Assembly (NCBI RefSeq): GCF_018860965.1
Contig: NZ_JAHKQF010000013.1
Coordinates: forward strand, 1 to 64,000
Origin: Alteromonas sp. C1M14
GTDB lineage: Bacteria; Pseudomonadota; Gammaproteobacteria; Enterobacterales; Alteromonadaceae
Length of the DNA stretch: 64,000 nucleotides
Direction of reading: 5' to 3'
In this document: positions 22,995-32,580 of the stretch, piece by piece
Position numbering within the stretch: position 1 is the first letter of the stretch
Layout of the letters: every line of letters starts with the position of its first letter
The notes under the pieces: generated by a model
The model's database searches: none
What the model was told of the DNA's origin: nothing
The model's input: only the letters and a program-made list of their open reading frames with translations
Translations under genes and position numbers: made by a program

Positions 22995-25313
22995 TTAAAA
23001 ATTACGTCTTATGGTGACACCATAGGTTCTAGGTTTGGCATAAGAAATTTGCGTTGTGCCGTAAAAGCCGGAAACGTCGAAACCAATTAGCTCATGATCA
23101 GAGTCAAACAGGTTATCCACGTAGGCTGCTAACTGCCATTTATCATCGTTATCGTCCCAGGTTAACCGTCCATCGGCGGTGGCAAATCCGTCAATTTCAT
23201 GGGCGGTAAAGTTACGGGCATTGTGATAGGTTTCAGATTGGTAATTAGCCGATAGCTGGGCTGCCATATTGCCGCTGAAAGCTTGCCAGTTATATCTGAT
23301 CATGGCTGATGCCTGATATTCGGGAGTAAAAGGTGGAGTGGTATCGGCAAAATAACCCGAGGCGACTTCAAGATCTTCCACAACCGCATCGGTATATGAG
23401 GCGTTAAACAGTAAATCGATGTTATCGGTGGGGGTTAAAAAGACTTCTAATTCAACGCCACTAAAGGTTGCCTCTTCGTTGGTTACTACCCCGGCATTGT
23501 TTACCCAAGAGAAAGATTGGTAATCGCTATAGTCATAGTAAAAAACACTGGCGTTAAACACGCCATTGCCTTGCATAAAACTGTGCTTTAGGCCGGCTTC
23601 GTAAGCGGTAAGGGCTTCGGGTTCGTACTGGCTAAAACCGCCAAACAAGGGGGCGTTAAAACTACCGGCTTTCACCCCTCGGTTAATACCTGCATAGTAC
23701 AAGCTATCGCCCACGCTGTATTCTAATTGAAGCTTTGCCGACCATAGGTTTTGATTGTTACTGTCTACTAATACTTCTAATGGGGCCGTGGTGGTATCTA
23801 TTTCTATTAACCGGTCGTTGGTATTTGTGTTTTGATAAACGTTACCCACAAAATCTTTGTCTTCTCGGGTATAGCGTAACCCGCCCACTAACACTAAATC
23901 CTCTGTTAGACTGTAATCCACTTGGCCAAATACCGAATAGGAATCGGTTTCTAAACTAACTAAGGTATTATTTTCTTCACCACCTAAAAAATAGGCGGTG
24001 GGCGAAGCCGCTAAGCCTTGGCTGTAATCTGTATCAATAGAAAGATAATACAAACCCGTTACCCATCTAAAATCTGCGGTTTCCCCTGAGAATCGGAACT
24101 CTTGACTAAGCTGGTCGATGGTACTGTTAGATTGAAAGATAAGTTCAGGTGAGGCGGTTTGGTCAGAATCCAGCCCTACGGTTCGCTTAAATTGCTTGTA
24201 GTCAGACATGGCAAAGAAATCGAAGTCTTCAAAGGCATATTCAATAGTGGCTGCCAGGCCACGAGATTCAATTTTATTTTGATCATCAAAGGCAAAGTCT
24301 TTGTTAACTAGATTGCCCGAGCCGTCTGGATCAAAGTTACCATTGAAGTCGCCGCCTTGTACTGGGCGTAATGGATCTCCATTAAAGTTGCCGTCAACAC
24401 ATACGCCGGATTGAATGGTGTCACAACCTAAGGGGTCGTCAGCGGCAAAAATAACATCTGTAACATTACCTTCGGCGTCTTTTACTTCGGTGGTATTTAC
24501 CACTTGATAAGGGCCTTCGCTTTTGGTGGTATCCGACCAGTTACCGCTTAGTAGTAATGAACCTTCATCGCCAATATCAAACAACAGTTGAGCACGAAAG
24601 GCGAGGGTATCGTCGTTATAGCCGTCTTGCCCACCGCCTACTGAACCCGAACGGGTATCTGGCTCTGCGCCGTCTTCATAAATGTTTTCTAAAATTTCCC
24701 CTTGCTGGTTAGTAAAACCAGAAAAACGGCCATAAATGCCGTCGGCTAATTGGCCCGAAATTGCCCCTTCAAATCGATACTGATCAAATCGCGCGGCGGT
24801 AAACTCTCCATAGCCTTCGGTGTCTGCGGTGGGTTTGGCTGTTATTGTATTGACCAAACCGCCGGTGGCGTTTCTACCAAACAAGGTTCCTTGGGGGCCT
24901 TTAAGAATTTCGATACGTTCTACGTCAAATAAACCAAAGGTTTGTGCTTGGGTACTGGCCAGATAACCGCCATCGACGTACACCGCTACCGGTGCTTCGG
25001 CAAGGTCGGCGTAGTCGTTTTGAACCACACCGCGAATATTAAATATGGCACGTTGGCCACCAATATCGCCAGCTAGAGATACACCGGGTGTGAATGCGAT
25101 AAGCTCGGTACTACTTTCAAGCCCCAACGCTTCTAACTGATCACCGGAAAACGCGGTAATGGCAATACCCACATCGCTGATATTTTCATTCCGTTTTTGT
25201 GCGGTAACTTCAATACTTTCCCAAACATTTTCCGCAGCGTGCGCTACGGGAGCCAATAAAGCCATGGATACTGACAACGCCAGCATGCATTTGTGTGTGT
25301 TTAACGTTTGCAT
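22995..25313 (-). CDS. TonB-dependent receptor of the pyrimidine (rut) locus
   Basis: A 772-residue outer-membrane receptor: signal peptide 1-26 (cleavage VAHA-AE), TonB box-like ESIEVTAQKR (32-41), plug with YVDGGYLAS and RIEILKGPQGTLFGRNATGG (about 132-155), barrel ending in TIRRNF. The style matches the large group of catabolite receptors in Alteromonadales and sphingomonads. Position between mmsA and the permease, on the same strand, suggests it imports the pyrimidine or a nucleoside/nucleic-acid breakdown product across the outer membrane; this is inference. The 199-base gap upstream holds hairpins at 25342-25358 and 25433-25471, so it may have its own promoter. Confidence 0.85.
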   Translation of the reverse strand: MQTLNTHKCMLALSVSMALLAPVAHAAENVWESIEVTAQKRNENISDVGIAITAFSGDQLEALGLESSTELIAFTPGVSLAGDIGGQRAIFNIRGVVQNDYADLAEAPVAVYVDGGYLASTQAQTFGLFDVERIEILKGPQGTLFGRNATGGLVNTITAKPTADTEGYGEFTAARFDQYRFEGAISGQLADGIYGRFSGFTNQQGEILENIYEDGAEPDTRSGSVGGGQDGYNDDTLAFRAQLLFDIGDEGSLLLSGNWSDTTKSEGPYQVVNTTEVKDAEGNVTDVIFAADDPLGCDTIQSGVCVDGNFNGDPLRPVQGGDFNGNFDPDGSGNLVNKDFAFDDQNKIESRGLAATIEYAFEDFDFFAMSDYKQFKRTVGLDSDQTASPELIFQSNSTIDQLSQEFRFSGETADFRWVTGLYYLSIDTDYSQGLAASPTAYFLGGEENNTLVSLETDSYSVFGQVDYSLTEDLVLVGGLRYTREDKDFVGNVYQNTNTNDRLIEIDTTTAPLEVLVDSNNQNLWSAKLQLEYSVGDSLYYAGINRGVKAGSFNAPLFGGFSQYEPEALTAYEAGLKHSFMQGNGVFNASVFYYDYSDYQSFSWVNNAGVVTNEEATFSGVELEVFLTPTDNIDLLFNASYTDAVVEDLEVASGYFADTTPPFTPEYQASAMIRYNWQAFSGNMAAQLSANYQSETYHNARNFTAHEIDGFATADGRLTWDDNDDKWQLAAYVDNLFDSDHELIGFDVSGFYGTTQISYAKPRTYGVTIRRNF

Positions 25314-25432
25314 GATTTACTCTCATTTATAGTTTTTTTTCGAGAGCATTTTGCTCTCCCTTGACGGCGGTGTTGTCCCGATTTTCAAGAGTAACTGTCG
25401 ATGTAAACTGCTTATCGAAGGCCACTGATTTT

Positions 25433-25471
25433 CATGCCAAAAGTCGTGCTAAAAGCCCGACTGATGGCATG
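25433..25471. repeat. two-part hairpin downstream of mmsA
   Basis: CATGCCA/TGGCATG (25433-25439, 25465-25471) encloses AGTCG/CGACT (25442-25446, 25458-25462). On the minus strand it lies just after mmsA and may reduce read-through into the receptor gene. Confidence 0.45.
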
Positions 25472-25512
25472 GAATTTAAAATTATTATGAATGTGGTCGT
25501 CAAAACGGTGTG

Positions 25513-27003
25513 TTAACTTGGAAAAGAAAAGCTTACCCCTTCTCTTATGGTGCTAGATGGCCAACGTTGGGTGATGGTTTTGCGCTTGGTGTAAAAGCGC
25601 ACGCCATCTGGGCCGTAGGCGTGTAAATCACCAAACAGTGAGCGCTTCCAGCCGCCAAAACTATGATAAGAAACCGGTACCGGTAAAGGAACGTTAATGC
25701 CCACCATGCCAACTTGAATATGATCAGAAAAATAGCGCGCTGCTTCACCGTCACGGGTGAAAATACAGGTGCCATTGCCATATTCATGCTCGTCAATAAG
25801 CGCCATGGCTTCTTCCATGTTTTTAACTCGCATTACCTGTAAAACCGGGCCGAAAATTTCCGCCTGATAGCTCGCCATCTTAGGGGTAACTTTGTCAATT
25901 AAGGTCGCGCCAAGAAAAAAGCCGTTTTCGAAACCGTCTACATGAGGGTTGCGCCCATCTACCAAGATGCTCGCGCCCTCTTCGGCGGCGCTGCTAATAT
26001 AGCCTTCCACTTTTTCTTTATGCTGCAAGGTGATCAGCGGGCCAAAATCGTTACTGGCGTCTTCGTAAGCCCCCACTTTTAAACTCGTCATGGCACTTTG
26101 TAATTTGTCTACCATGATGTCGGCGATGTCATCACCCACGGCAAGTACCACAGACAAGGCCATGCAACGCTCTCCTGATGATCCAAACGCCGCCCCCAAT
26201 AGTTGATTTACGGCGTTATCGATATCGGCATCTGGCATCACAATAGCGTGGTTTTTAGCCCCACCCAAGGCTTGGCAGCGTTTGCCATTGGCATTGGCTT
26301 GGGTGTAAATATATTCGGCAATAGGCGTAGAGCCCACAAAGCTAACGGCCTTTATACGGGCATCTTCTAAAAGGCAATCAACGGCTTCTTTATCGCCGTT
26401 AACCACATTAAACACACCATCGGGCAAACCGGCTTCTTTTAGCAGTTTGGCAAGAAAAATCGCGCAACTTGGATCTCGCTCCGAAGGTTTAAGTACAAAG
26501 GTATTGCCGCAAACAATGGCCAGGGGAAACATCCACAGAGGCACCATGGCCGGAAAATTGAACGGCGTAATGCCACTAACAACGCCAAGGGGTTGGTATT
26601 CACTCCAAGCGTCAATATTTGGCCCGACATTTTTGCTGTGTTCGCCTTTTAATAATTGCGGTGCAGCGCAGGCAAACTCTACATTTTCGATACCCCGTTG
26701 TAGTTCTCCGGCGGCATCATGACTAATTTTTCCGTGTTCGGCACCAATTAAGGCAACGATGTCATCTGCATGCTTTTCTAATAAGGCTTTAAACGCAAAC
26801 ATAACCCGCGCGCGCTTACTTGCTGGCGTATTACGCCACGCAGGAAAAGCATTTTCAGCACAGGTGATGGCTTCATTGACCGTTTGTTTTGAGGCCAGTA
26901 CCACCAGTTTTTCAGCTTCGCCTGTGGCGGGATTAAACACTTCCTGCATACGTCCTTTCGGTGTACAGGTTTCTCCATTAATAAAATGACCGACAACTTT
27001 CAT
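25513..27003 (-). CDS. mmsA: CoA-acylating (methyl)malonate-semialdehyde dehydrogenase
   Basis: A 496-residue aldehyde dehydrogenase of the MmsA type. Start ATG 27003 (MKVVGHFINGE) fits the family; a longer frame to 27081 overlaps rutF. FNPATGE, ITPFNFPAMVP, FVGSTPIAEYI and SSGERCMALS (catalytic cysteine) are visible. MmsA converts malonate or methylmalonate semialdehyde with CoA and NAD to acetyl- or propionyl-CoA. In the Rut pathway malonic semialdehyde is the end product of uracil breakdown (and its methyl form of thymine), so MmsA would let the cell keep the carbon instead of only reducing it to hydroxypropionate with RutE. Confidence 0.92.
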   Translation of the reverse strand: MKVVGHFINGETCTPKGRMQEVFNPATGEAEKLVVLASKQTVNEAITCAENAFPAWRNTPASKRARVMFAFKALLEKHADDIVALIGAEHGKISHDAAGELQRGIENVEFACAAPQLLKGEHSKNVGPNIDAWSEYQPLGVVSGITPFNFPAMVPLWMFPLAIVCGNTFVLKPSERDPSCAIFLAKLLKEAGLPDGVFNVVNGDKEAVDCLLEDARIKAVSFVGSTPIAEYIYTQANANGKRCQALGGAKNHAIVMPDADIDNAVNQLLGAAFGSSGERCMALSVVLAVGDDIADIMVDKLQSAMTSLKVGAYEDASNDFGPLITLQHKEKVEGYISSAAEEGASILVDGRNPHVDGFENGFFLGATLIDKVTPKMASYQAEIFGPVLQVMRVKNMEEAMALIDEHEYGNGTCIFTRDGEAARYFSDHIQVGMVGINVPLPVPVSYHSFGGWKRSLFGDLHAYGPDGVRFYTKRKTITQRWPSSTIREGVSFSFPS

Positions 27004-27022
27004 GCTTGTTTTATTCCCTTCG

Positions 27023-27553
27023 TTATACGTCTTTGCTGGCGTTGTGGTAACCGCGCTGGTAGTACAGTAATGCATCGGCATTTTCGTCTTGTTGGATATC
27101 TACCACCTGACAAAAAATCACATCATGGGTTGCCACACTTTTTACATCAGTAATGACACAGTCGAAACTGACTGCAGCCCCCACGAGCATAGGAGCACCG
27201 GTTTTAGAGGTTGCCCATTGTGCACCGTTAAAACGATCTTCCATGGAGGCTTTACCACCAAACAAATTCGAAATGGATTGCTGCTGTGAGGTAAGGGTGT
27301 TGATCACTAAGCTGGTACTATTTTGAAATACCTTGTGTACCGATGCTCCGCGGTTTAAACAAACAAGCAAGGTGGCGGGATTATCACTTACGCTGCATAC
27401 GGCCGTCGCGGTAAAGCCTGCATTTCCTTGGGGGCCTGAAGTGGTAACCACGTTCACCGCCGCGGCGACACTAGCCATACCCTGGCGGTAGGTGTCGGGG
27501 GTAACTGGGGGTAAGATAGAAGTTGTTTCTTCATTTATAGCAGTTAAAGACAT
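27023..27553 (-). CDS. rutF: RutF, flavin reductase for RutA
   Basis: A 176-residue flavin reductase-like protein (flavin_Reduct domain). YRQGMASVAAAVNVVTTSGP then GFTATAVCSVSDNPATLLVCL is the conserved FMN-binding start. RutF reduces FMN with NADH to supply the RutA monooxygenase. It lies between rutE (20 bases upstream) and mmsA in the rut operon. The length agrees with RutF from other species. Confidence 0.92.
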   Translation of the reverse strand: MSLTAINEETTSILPPVTPDTYRQGMASVAAAVNVVTTSGPQGNAGFTATAVCSVSDNPATLLVCLNRGASVHKVFQNSTSLVINTLTSQQQSISNLFGGKASMEDRFNGAQWATSKTGAPMLVGAAVSFDCVITDVKSVATHDVIFCQVVDIQQDENADALLYYQRGYHNASKDV

Positions 27554-27573
27554 GGGAAGTTCCTTCTTAAGCG

Positions 27574-28164
27574 TTATAAAATTTGACAGGCTTGTTCAAA
27601 ATCTAGGCGTGGTAAACGGTCATGAACTTTCTCATTATCGCCATAGCCTATATTGAGCAGGAAATTCACTTTCCATGTGCTTTTTGAAAAGAAGGTTTCA
27701 TTAAGCCGCTTAGGGTCGAAGCCCGACATGGCACCTGTGTCTAAGCCTAATGCTCTAGCGGCGCTAATAAGGTATGCCCCCTGTAAGGAACTGTTACGCA
27801 TGGCGGTTTCAAAAGCGGCTTCAGGACTTGAGGTAAACCAGCTTTTCGCATCGGCATAAGGAAACAGGGTAGGGAGGTGGTCGTAAAAGGTCTCGTCATA
27901 AGCAACGATAACCGTACAAGGTGCGCTCATGGTCTGGGCCACGTTGCCACTTGATAAGCAAGGCTTGAGCTTTTCTTTGCCTTCTTGTGAGGTAATAAAA
28001 ACAAAGCGGCCAGGGCTACAATTGGCAGAGGTTGCTCCCACTTTTACAAGATCGTAAAGCTGGTGTAGCACCTCATTGGCTATGGTTTTATCTAACCAGC
28101 TAGTATGGGTGTGCGCTTGAGTAAAAAGCTGGTCAAGGGCATTGTCGTTAAGTGCTGTAGTCAT
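27574..28164 (-). CDS. rutE: RutE, malonic semialdehyde reductase / nitroreductase family
   Basis: A 196-residue nitroreductase-family protein. I start at 28164 ([14 protein letters not shown]), with GGAATTAG ahead, which gives the standard RutE length; 28179 would add five residues. [12 protein letters not shown] and [30 protein letters not shown] are the family blocks. RutE reduces malonic semialdehyde to 3-hydroxypropionate. Here mmsA is present as well, giving two possible fates for the semialdehyde. Confidence 0.92.
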   Translation of the reverse strand: MTTALNDNALDQLFTQAHTHTSWLDKTIANEVLHQLYDLVKVGATSANCSPGRFVFITSQEGKEKLKPCLSSGNVAQTMSAPCTVIVAYDETFYDHLPTLFPYADAKSWFTSSPEAAFETAMRNSSLQGAYLISAARALGLDTGAMSGFDPKRLNETFFSKSTWKVNFLLNIGYGDNEKVHDRLPRLDFEQACQIL

Positions 28165-28194
28165 AAAATCTAATTCCAAAATTGTGAAGTCACA

Positions 28195-28977
28195 TTATGC
28201 GAATGTCTGTAAGTGACTAAGTAATATGTTATTAAATGATTCAGTGGCGGTGACGCTAGACGCATGTCCGCCATATTCCATGGTCACAAGTTCGGCATTT
28301 GGCATTTTGTTGGCAAAGGGCTGTGAACGCTGCCAAGGCACAAGCAAATCATCTTTATTGGCAATCGCCATGGTGGGCGTGGCGATATCACCTAGTTGAG
28401 CCTCGATATCAAAGGTAGACAGGGCGTGGATCCTGGCAAGTAAGTTATCTTGGTTGGGAAAGTTGGCAACATGATGGGCCTCTTCTTTTGACAGTTCGGC
28501 GTGGTTGGCCGCAATCCAATCTGGCGGATAAAGCAACAGTGATTGCATTTGCAGGTAAATGTCTTTTTTTCCACTGGCTAAAATGGCTTTGCGAATATTA
28601 AAGCAGCGCAGCGTATGGGGGTTGGGACTACTCCATGCATTCACCAGTAGCAAACTGGAAAGCATATCGGGACGGCGAATGGCCAGTTGTAAACCCACTA
28701 AACCGCCTAGAGCGTGTCCGATAAGATGACATTGGCTGACATCCAGTCTATCGAGCAACGTCAGTAGCTCGTCGGCCATATGAGCAATGCTGTAATGACT
28801 TGGAAGGTTGGCAGGGCTGCGGCCGGTGCCAATTTGGTCATACACAATAACCCGATAGTTGTTTATCAGGGCAGGCAATTGAGGTTGCCAAAACTGCGCT
28901 GAGCCACCCAAACCAGAACTTAATACTAGCGTAGGGGCGTCAGGCGCAGTGAGTCCGTGGGTTTCAAAATACATCAT
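28195..28977 (-). CDS. rutD: RutD, alpha/beta-hydrolase-fold protein of the Rut pathway
   Basis: A 260-residue alpha/beta-hydrolase. SSGLGGSAQFWQPQLPAL, YDQIGTGRSP, GHALGGLVGLQLA and VNAWSSPNPHTLRCFNIR match RutD. The nucleophile elbow reads G-H-A-L-G with alanine in the usual serine position, as in E. coli RutD, so a classic serine-esterase mechanism is not expected. The terminal DDLLVPW and YGGHAS keep the acid and histidine. RutD speeds aminoacrylate (or carbamate) hydrolysis. It sits between rutC and rutE. Confidence 0.92.
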   Translation of the reverse strand: MMYFETHGLTAPDAPTLVLSSGLGGSAQFWQPQLPALINNYRVIVYDQIGTGRSPANLPSHYSIAHMADELLTLLDRLDVSQCHLIGHALGGLVGLQLAIRRPDMLSSLLLVNAWSSPNPHTLRCFNIRKAILASGKKDIYLQMQSLLLYPPDWIAANHAELSKEEAHHVANFPNQDNLLARIHALSTFDIEAQLGDIATPTMAIANKDDLLVPWQRSQPFANKMPNAELVTMEYGGHASSVTATESFNNILLSHLQTFA

Positions 28978-29032
28978 ATCGCCCTCGCAAAACCGGATAT
29001 TTTCGATTCCATCGTGATCCCATCATGTACCG

Positions 29033-29416
29033 CTATCCTAGGTGTGCAACAGAAGCAATTTCTACCAGCGCTTCAGGTTTTACCAAACCCACTTTTATGC
29101 AATATCGAGCGGGTTTTTCGCCGGCAAAGTATTCGGCATACACCTTGTTAATCACTCCGTAATTTTCCCAGTCGGTGAGCAAAATAGTATTAAAGGTGAC
29201 GTCATCCATGGTACCGCCAGCTTCTTCAATTACGCCTTTAATGGTTTCTAATACATGGCGAGTTTGCGCTTCGGCATCACCGACATGCACCACATCGTTG
29301 TTTTCATCAAAGGGTAATGTGCCAGAAACATACAGAATGTTATCGGCCATAGAGCCTGGTACATAGGGCGCGAGGGGGGCGGCAGTGCCTGCTGGAATGA
29401 TGGCTTTTTTTGGCAT
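29033..29416 (-). CDS. rutC: RutC, 3-aminoacrylate deaminase (RidA family)
   Basis: A 127-residue RidA/YjgF-family protein. [38 protein letters not shown] and [15 protein letters not shown] contain the conserved arginine (R in PARYC) that binds the substrate carboxylate. RutC helps turn aminoacrylate peracid or aminoacrylate into the semialdehyde and ammonia. It lies 11 bases after rutB and 55 bases before rutD, in operon order. Confidence 0.93.
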   Translation of the reverse strand: MPKKAIIPAGTAAPLAPYVPGSMADNILYVSGTLPFDENNDVVHVGDAEAQTRHVLETIKGVIEEAGGTMDDVTFNTILLTDWENYGVINKVYAEYFAGEKPARYCIKVGLVKPEALVEIASVAHLG

Positions 29417-29427
29417 GGTGACGGTCC

Positions 29428-30186
29428 TTATTTGTTAGTAGATGGGTTAGGCGACTGATTTGCGCCGAATACTTCGCAAAATTGCTGGGTACTAGAGACC
29501 CAACCAAAAAAGGTTTGAATGTTGTATAGGGCTGCTTCATGCATTGCCACCGGCCCGGCTTGATAAGTGGCATCATCGATGACCACGCCGAAATACTCTC
29601 GGTGAAAACCATCCCTTAAGGTTGACTCTACGCACACATTGGTGGCGATACCGGTAAAGATTAAGTTGCGAATGCCGCGACTGCGCAACATGCTGTCTAA
29701 GTTCGTGTTGTAAAAGCCGCTGTAGCGGGTTTTAGGAATAATAATATCGCCCTGTTGAGGAACAAGGGCGTCCACGAGTTGGTAATCCCATGTGCCCTTA
29801 GCCAATAAACTACCTAATAGTTCAGGTTGTTTGCGCATGGTTTTTAACGCGTTGGATTTATACCAATTAGGGGAGCCAGGGCCGCCAGCTTCTTTGTAAT
29901 CAGGATCCCAGCCATTTTGAAAAAAGATGATGGGCATGTTTGCGCCGCGGGCGGTTTCTATAACCTTTGCGGTATTCGCTATTGCTGGCGCTGTGGTGGA
30001 AACATCAAACCCGGCTTTATCTAAATAGCCGTCTTTGCTGGCGTAGGCATTTTGTATATCAACAACAATCACCGCTGTTTCTGCTGGGTTTAAAACAATG
30101 GGTTCCGGTTTTGCTGGAAGTACGGGTTGGCCTTCCTGTTTAGCTTGAAAGCAACCAGATACTTCGTATGTGTCACCTTCTAACAT
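29428..30186 (-). CDS. rutB: RutB, ureidoacrylate amidohydrolase
   Basis: A 252-residue isochorismatase-like cysteine hydrolase. [19 protein letters not shown] gives the catalytic aspartate, and [21 protein letters not shown] the catalytic cysteine. RutB hydrolyses ureidoacrylate to aminoacrylate and carbamate. The ATG overlaps the rutA stop as TAATG (shared A), a clear translational-coupling junction. Confidence 0.94.
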   Translation of the reverse strand: MLEGDTYEVSGCFQAKQEGQPVLPAKPEPIVLNPAETAVIVVDIQNAYASKDGYLDKAGFDVSTTAPAIANTAKVIETARGANMPIIFFQNGWDPDYKEAGGPGSPNWYKSNALKTMRKQPELLGSLLAKGTWDYQLVDALVPQQGDIIIPKTRYSGFYNTNLDSMLRSRGIRNLIFTGIATNVCVESTLRDGFHREYFGVVIDDATYQAGPVAMHEAALYNIQTFFGWVSSTQQFCEVFGANQSPNPSTNK

Positions 30187-31274
30187 TACGCTGCTCCTGA
30201 TGTGCTTAGCAGGTGCTGACGAGATTTCATCAGTGGTTGTATCTTGGTACCAAAATCGTCCATGCCTTTTAAGAAATCATCAAAGGTTAATAAAACGCCT
30301 TCGCAACCAGGTACGGTGTCAATTTCATCTAACATGGCGGCAACGGACTCATAAGAGCCAACCAATGTTCCCATGTTGAGATTTACCGCAGAGGTGGGGT
30401 TGGTCATGTCACGAATGTTGGTGTCTTTACCAGACTTTTTGTCGGCTGCGCCTTGGGTAGCCATCCAGTCTAGGGCCGATTGATCTTTACCTTCTTTATA
30501 GCTTTCCCATTTCGCCATGGCGGCTTCGTCAGTTTCATCGGCGATTACCATAATGAGAACCGCAGAACCCACATTACGTTTATGTTGCTTAGCGGCTTCT
30601 GTTAAACGTTCGGCGGTGGGTGCAAAAGCGGTGGGCGTATTTACCCCTTTGCCAAAGCAAAAGTTGTAATCGGCATGACGGGCAGAAAAATCCATACCCG
30701 CCGCACTTTGTCCGGCACAGATAAGGGGGATCTTTCGTTGGGGTTTAGGCAGCATGCGACAATCGTCCATTTGGAAATGCTCACCTTTAAAATCGCTTTG
30801 ACCGGTTTCCCAAAGCTCTTTTACCACTTGAATATATTCGTCTAAATACTCATAGCGATTGCCAAAGAATTCGTCTCCGGGCCACATTCCCATTTGCGAG
30901 TATTCTGGACGTTGCCAACCGGTAACCAGGTTTACGCCAAACCGACCATTGGAAATAGAATCGATGGTAGTTGCCATTCTGGCCATAATCGCGGGGGGGA
31001 GCACCAAGGTTGCGGCAGTCGCGTATAGTTGAATTTTTGAGGTTACTGCGGCAAGCCCTGCCATCAGGGTGAAGGACTCTAGGTTGTAGTCCCAAAATTC
31101 AGTATCACCACCAAAACCCCGTAGCTTGATCATCGAAAGGGCAAAGTCTAAATCATACTTTTCGGCCTTCAACACGATTTCTTTGTTGAGATCAAATGTG
31201 GGTTTGTATTGGGGGGAGTTTTTGGAAATTAACCAGCCATTGTTGCCAATTGGAATAAATACACCTATATCCAT
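30186..31274 (-). CDS. rutA: RutA, pyrimidine oxygenase
   Basis: A 362-residue luciferase-like flavin monooxygenase. [20 protein letters not shown] at the start, [20 protein letters not shown], and [20 protein letters not shown] are RutA signatures. With RutF-reduced FMN it opens the uracil or thymine ring between N3 and C4, giving ureidoacrylate. It is the first gene of the operon; a RutR-type operator lies in the 305-base gap before it. Length equals typical RutA. Confidence 0.95.
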   Translation of the reverse strand: MDIGVFIPIGNNGWLISKNSPQYKPTFDLNKEIVLKAEKYDLDFALSMIKLRGFGGDTEFWDYNLESFTLMAGLAAVTSKIQLYATAATLVLPPAIMARMATTIDSISNGRFGVNLVTGWQRPEYSQMGMWPGDEFFGNRYEYLDEYIQVVKELWETGQSDFKGEHFQMDDCRMLPKPQRKIPLICAGQSAAGMDFSARHADYNFCFGKGVNTPTAFAPTAERLTEAAKQHKRNVGSAVLIMVIADETDEAAMAKWESYKEGKDQSALDWMATQGAADKKSGKDTNIRDMTNPTSAVNLNMGTLVGSYESVAAMLDEIDTVPGCEGVLLTFDDFLKGMDDFGTKIQPLMKSRQHLLSTSGAA

Positions 31275-31438
31275 GATGTTCCCTCTATTTGTTTATATTT
31301 TGCACTGTCGTGCCAGTGCTTCGTTAAGTGCCCGAAGTCTATGTTGCGAAACAACGGTTTAATATTTGAGCAGCATAAAGTGGGCCAAAATTAATATGTG
31401 TTTATTATCAAGTGGTTATGTGTTTTTGATTTTTAAAA

Positions 31439-31454
31439 TGGACTGTTTGGTCTA
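31439..31454. promoter_or_regulatory. candidate RutR operator
   Basis: TGGACTGTTTGGTCTA fits the known RutR palindrome (TTGACCA, 2 bases, TGGTCAA) at 10 of 14 defined positions; the right half matches 6 of 7. It lies midway between the divergent rutA and rutR genes, where an operator is expected. Confidence 0.45.
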
Positions 31455-31579
31455 ATTTGGAACGAATGGTTTAGTGCAACTGTGCTTTTATGGTGCAATT
31501 TTGTTCAAAACGGTTTATCGAAGCAGGATCAAAGCGTAAAATGCTCGCTCTGAGGTATAAAGCAGTTAAGAAGCACACA

Positions 31580-32245
31580 ATGTCCAACAAAGAAATGAAC
31601 CCAAAGACACCACGTACATTCAGCCCCATGGCGCAAAAACGTCGTGAACAGGCCCTACAAGAAAAGCGCACTCGCATTATGGATGCGGCGTTAACCTTGT
31701 TTTCAAAAAATGGGGTGAGTGGTACCAGTGTGGAGCAAATCTCTGAATTGGCAGACGTGTCTAAAAGTAACTTGCTGTACTACTTTAAAAGCAAAGAGGG
31801 GTTATATTTAGATGTGATCACCCATTTGCTTGAAGTGTGGTTGCGCCCTTTACAGCGTTTTTCGCCAGAACAAGATCCTATTGAAACACTAAGCGAATAT
31901 ATAAAAATTAAACTAGAAATGTCGCGGGACAATCCTGCCGAGTCTAAATTATTTTGTATGGAAGTGGTTCAGGGCGCGCCCCTTCTTATCAAAGAATTAC
32001 AAACGCCACTGAAAAACCTTCTTGATGATAAAAGCGCAGTGATTAACGCGTGGATTGCGGCGGGCAAACTCAAACCCATCGCACCTTACCATTTAATATT
32101 CAGTATCTGGGCGATCACCCAGCACTACGCCGATTTTAGCGTGCAAATTAAAGCGGTTACCGGTAAAGACTTGCAAGACCCAGTATTTTTTGACGAAACC
32201 TTGTTAACCATTACCCGTATTTTATTAGATGGCTTAAAACCCTAA
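31580..32245 (+). CDS. rutR: RutR, TetR-family regulator of pyrimidine catabolism
   Basis: A 221-residue TetR-family regulator. KRTRIMDAALTLFSKNGVSGTSVEQI then ADVSKSNLLYYFKSKEGLYL form the DNA-binding domain (about 35-80). The C-terminal part with WAITQHYADFSVQIKAVTGKDL, then DETLLTITRILLDGL, is typical of RutR, which binds uracil or thymine and releases its operators. I take ATG 31580 as start; 31595 is a second option and the frame is open to 31490. It is divergent from rutA. Confidence 0.9.
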   Translation: MSNKEMNPKTPRTFSPMAQKRREQALQEKRTRIMDAALTLFSKNGVSGTSVEQISELADVSKSNLLYYFKSKEGLYLDVITHLLEVWLRPLQRFSPEQDPIETLSEYIKIKLEMSRDNPAESKLFCMEVVQGAPLLIKELQTPLKNLLDDKSAVINAWIAAGKLKPIAPYHLIFSIWAITQHYADFSVQIKAVTGKDLQDPVFFDETLLTITRILLDGLKP

Positions 32246-32334
32246 TTAAACTGGCGATGTTTTCCGGTATCTTGCTACAGACATCCCATGGTATACCTTG
32301 TAAAATGAGTTAAAAGTAAGGTACGAGATCCACC

Positions 32335-32553
32335 ATGAATCAGCAACCGAATAACCCGCTCCATGGGCTTACTCTGGAGAAAATTGTTACGCAACTACAC
32401 GCCCATTACGGGTGGGATGGGTTATATTACCGCATCAAAATTAATTGTTTTGATAACGATCCTTCCATTAAATCATCGTTAAAATTTCTCCGAAAAACCC
32501 AGTGGGCCCGTGATAAGGTAGAGCAGCTTTATATCAATACCTTCTTAAAATAA
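32335..32553 (+). CDS. VF530 (DUF2132) family small protein
   Basis: A 72-residue protein matching the VF530 family: [22 protein letters not shown] then [30 protein letters not shown]. The family is described as a small DNA-binding-like fold found in Vibrio and relatives; its role is not settled. The aspartate-proline turn and K-F-L-R-x-T-x-W-A-R tail are complete, so the gene is intact. A GTACGAGATCCACC leader precedes the ATG without an ideal ribosome site. Confidence 0.85.
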   Translation: MNQQPNNPLHGLTLEKIVTQLHAHYGWDGLYYRIKINCFDNDPSIKSSLKFLRKTQWARDKVEQLYINTFLK

Positions 32554-32580
32554 TTCGGCCAACTACAGGAGCTTAATACC

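Noticed and set aside
28195..28977. RutD as a broken hydrolase because the nucleophile serine is missing
   Set aside because: E. coli RutD also has alanine in the G-H-A-L-G elbow, so this is normal for the family.
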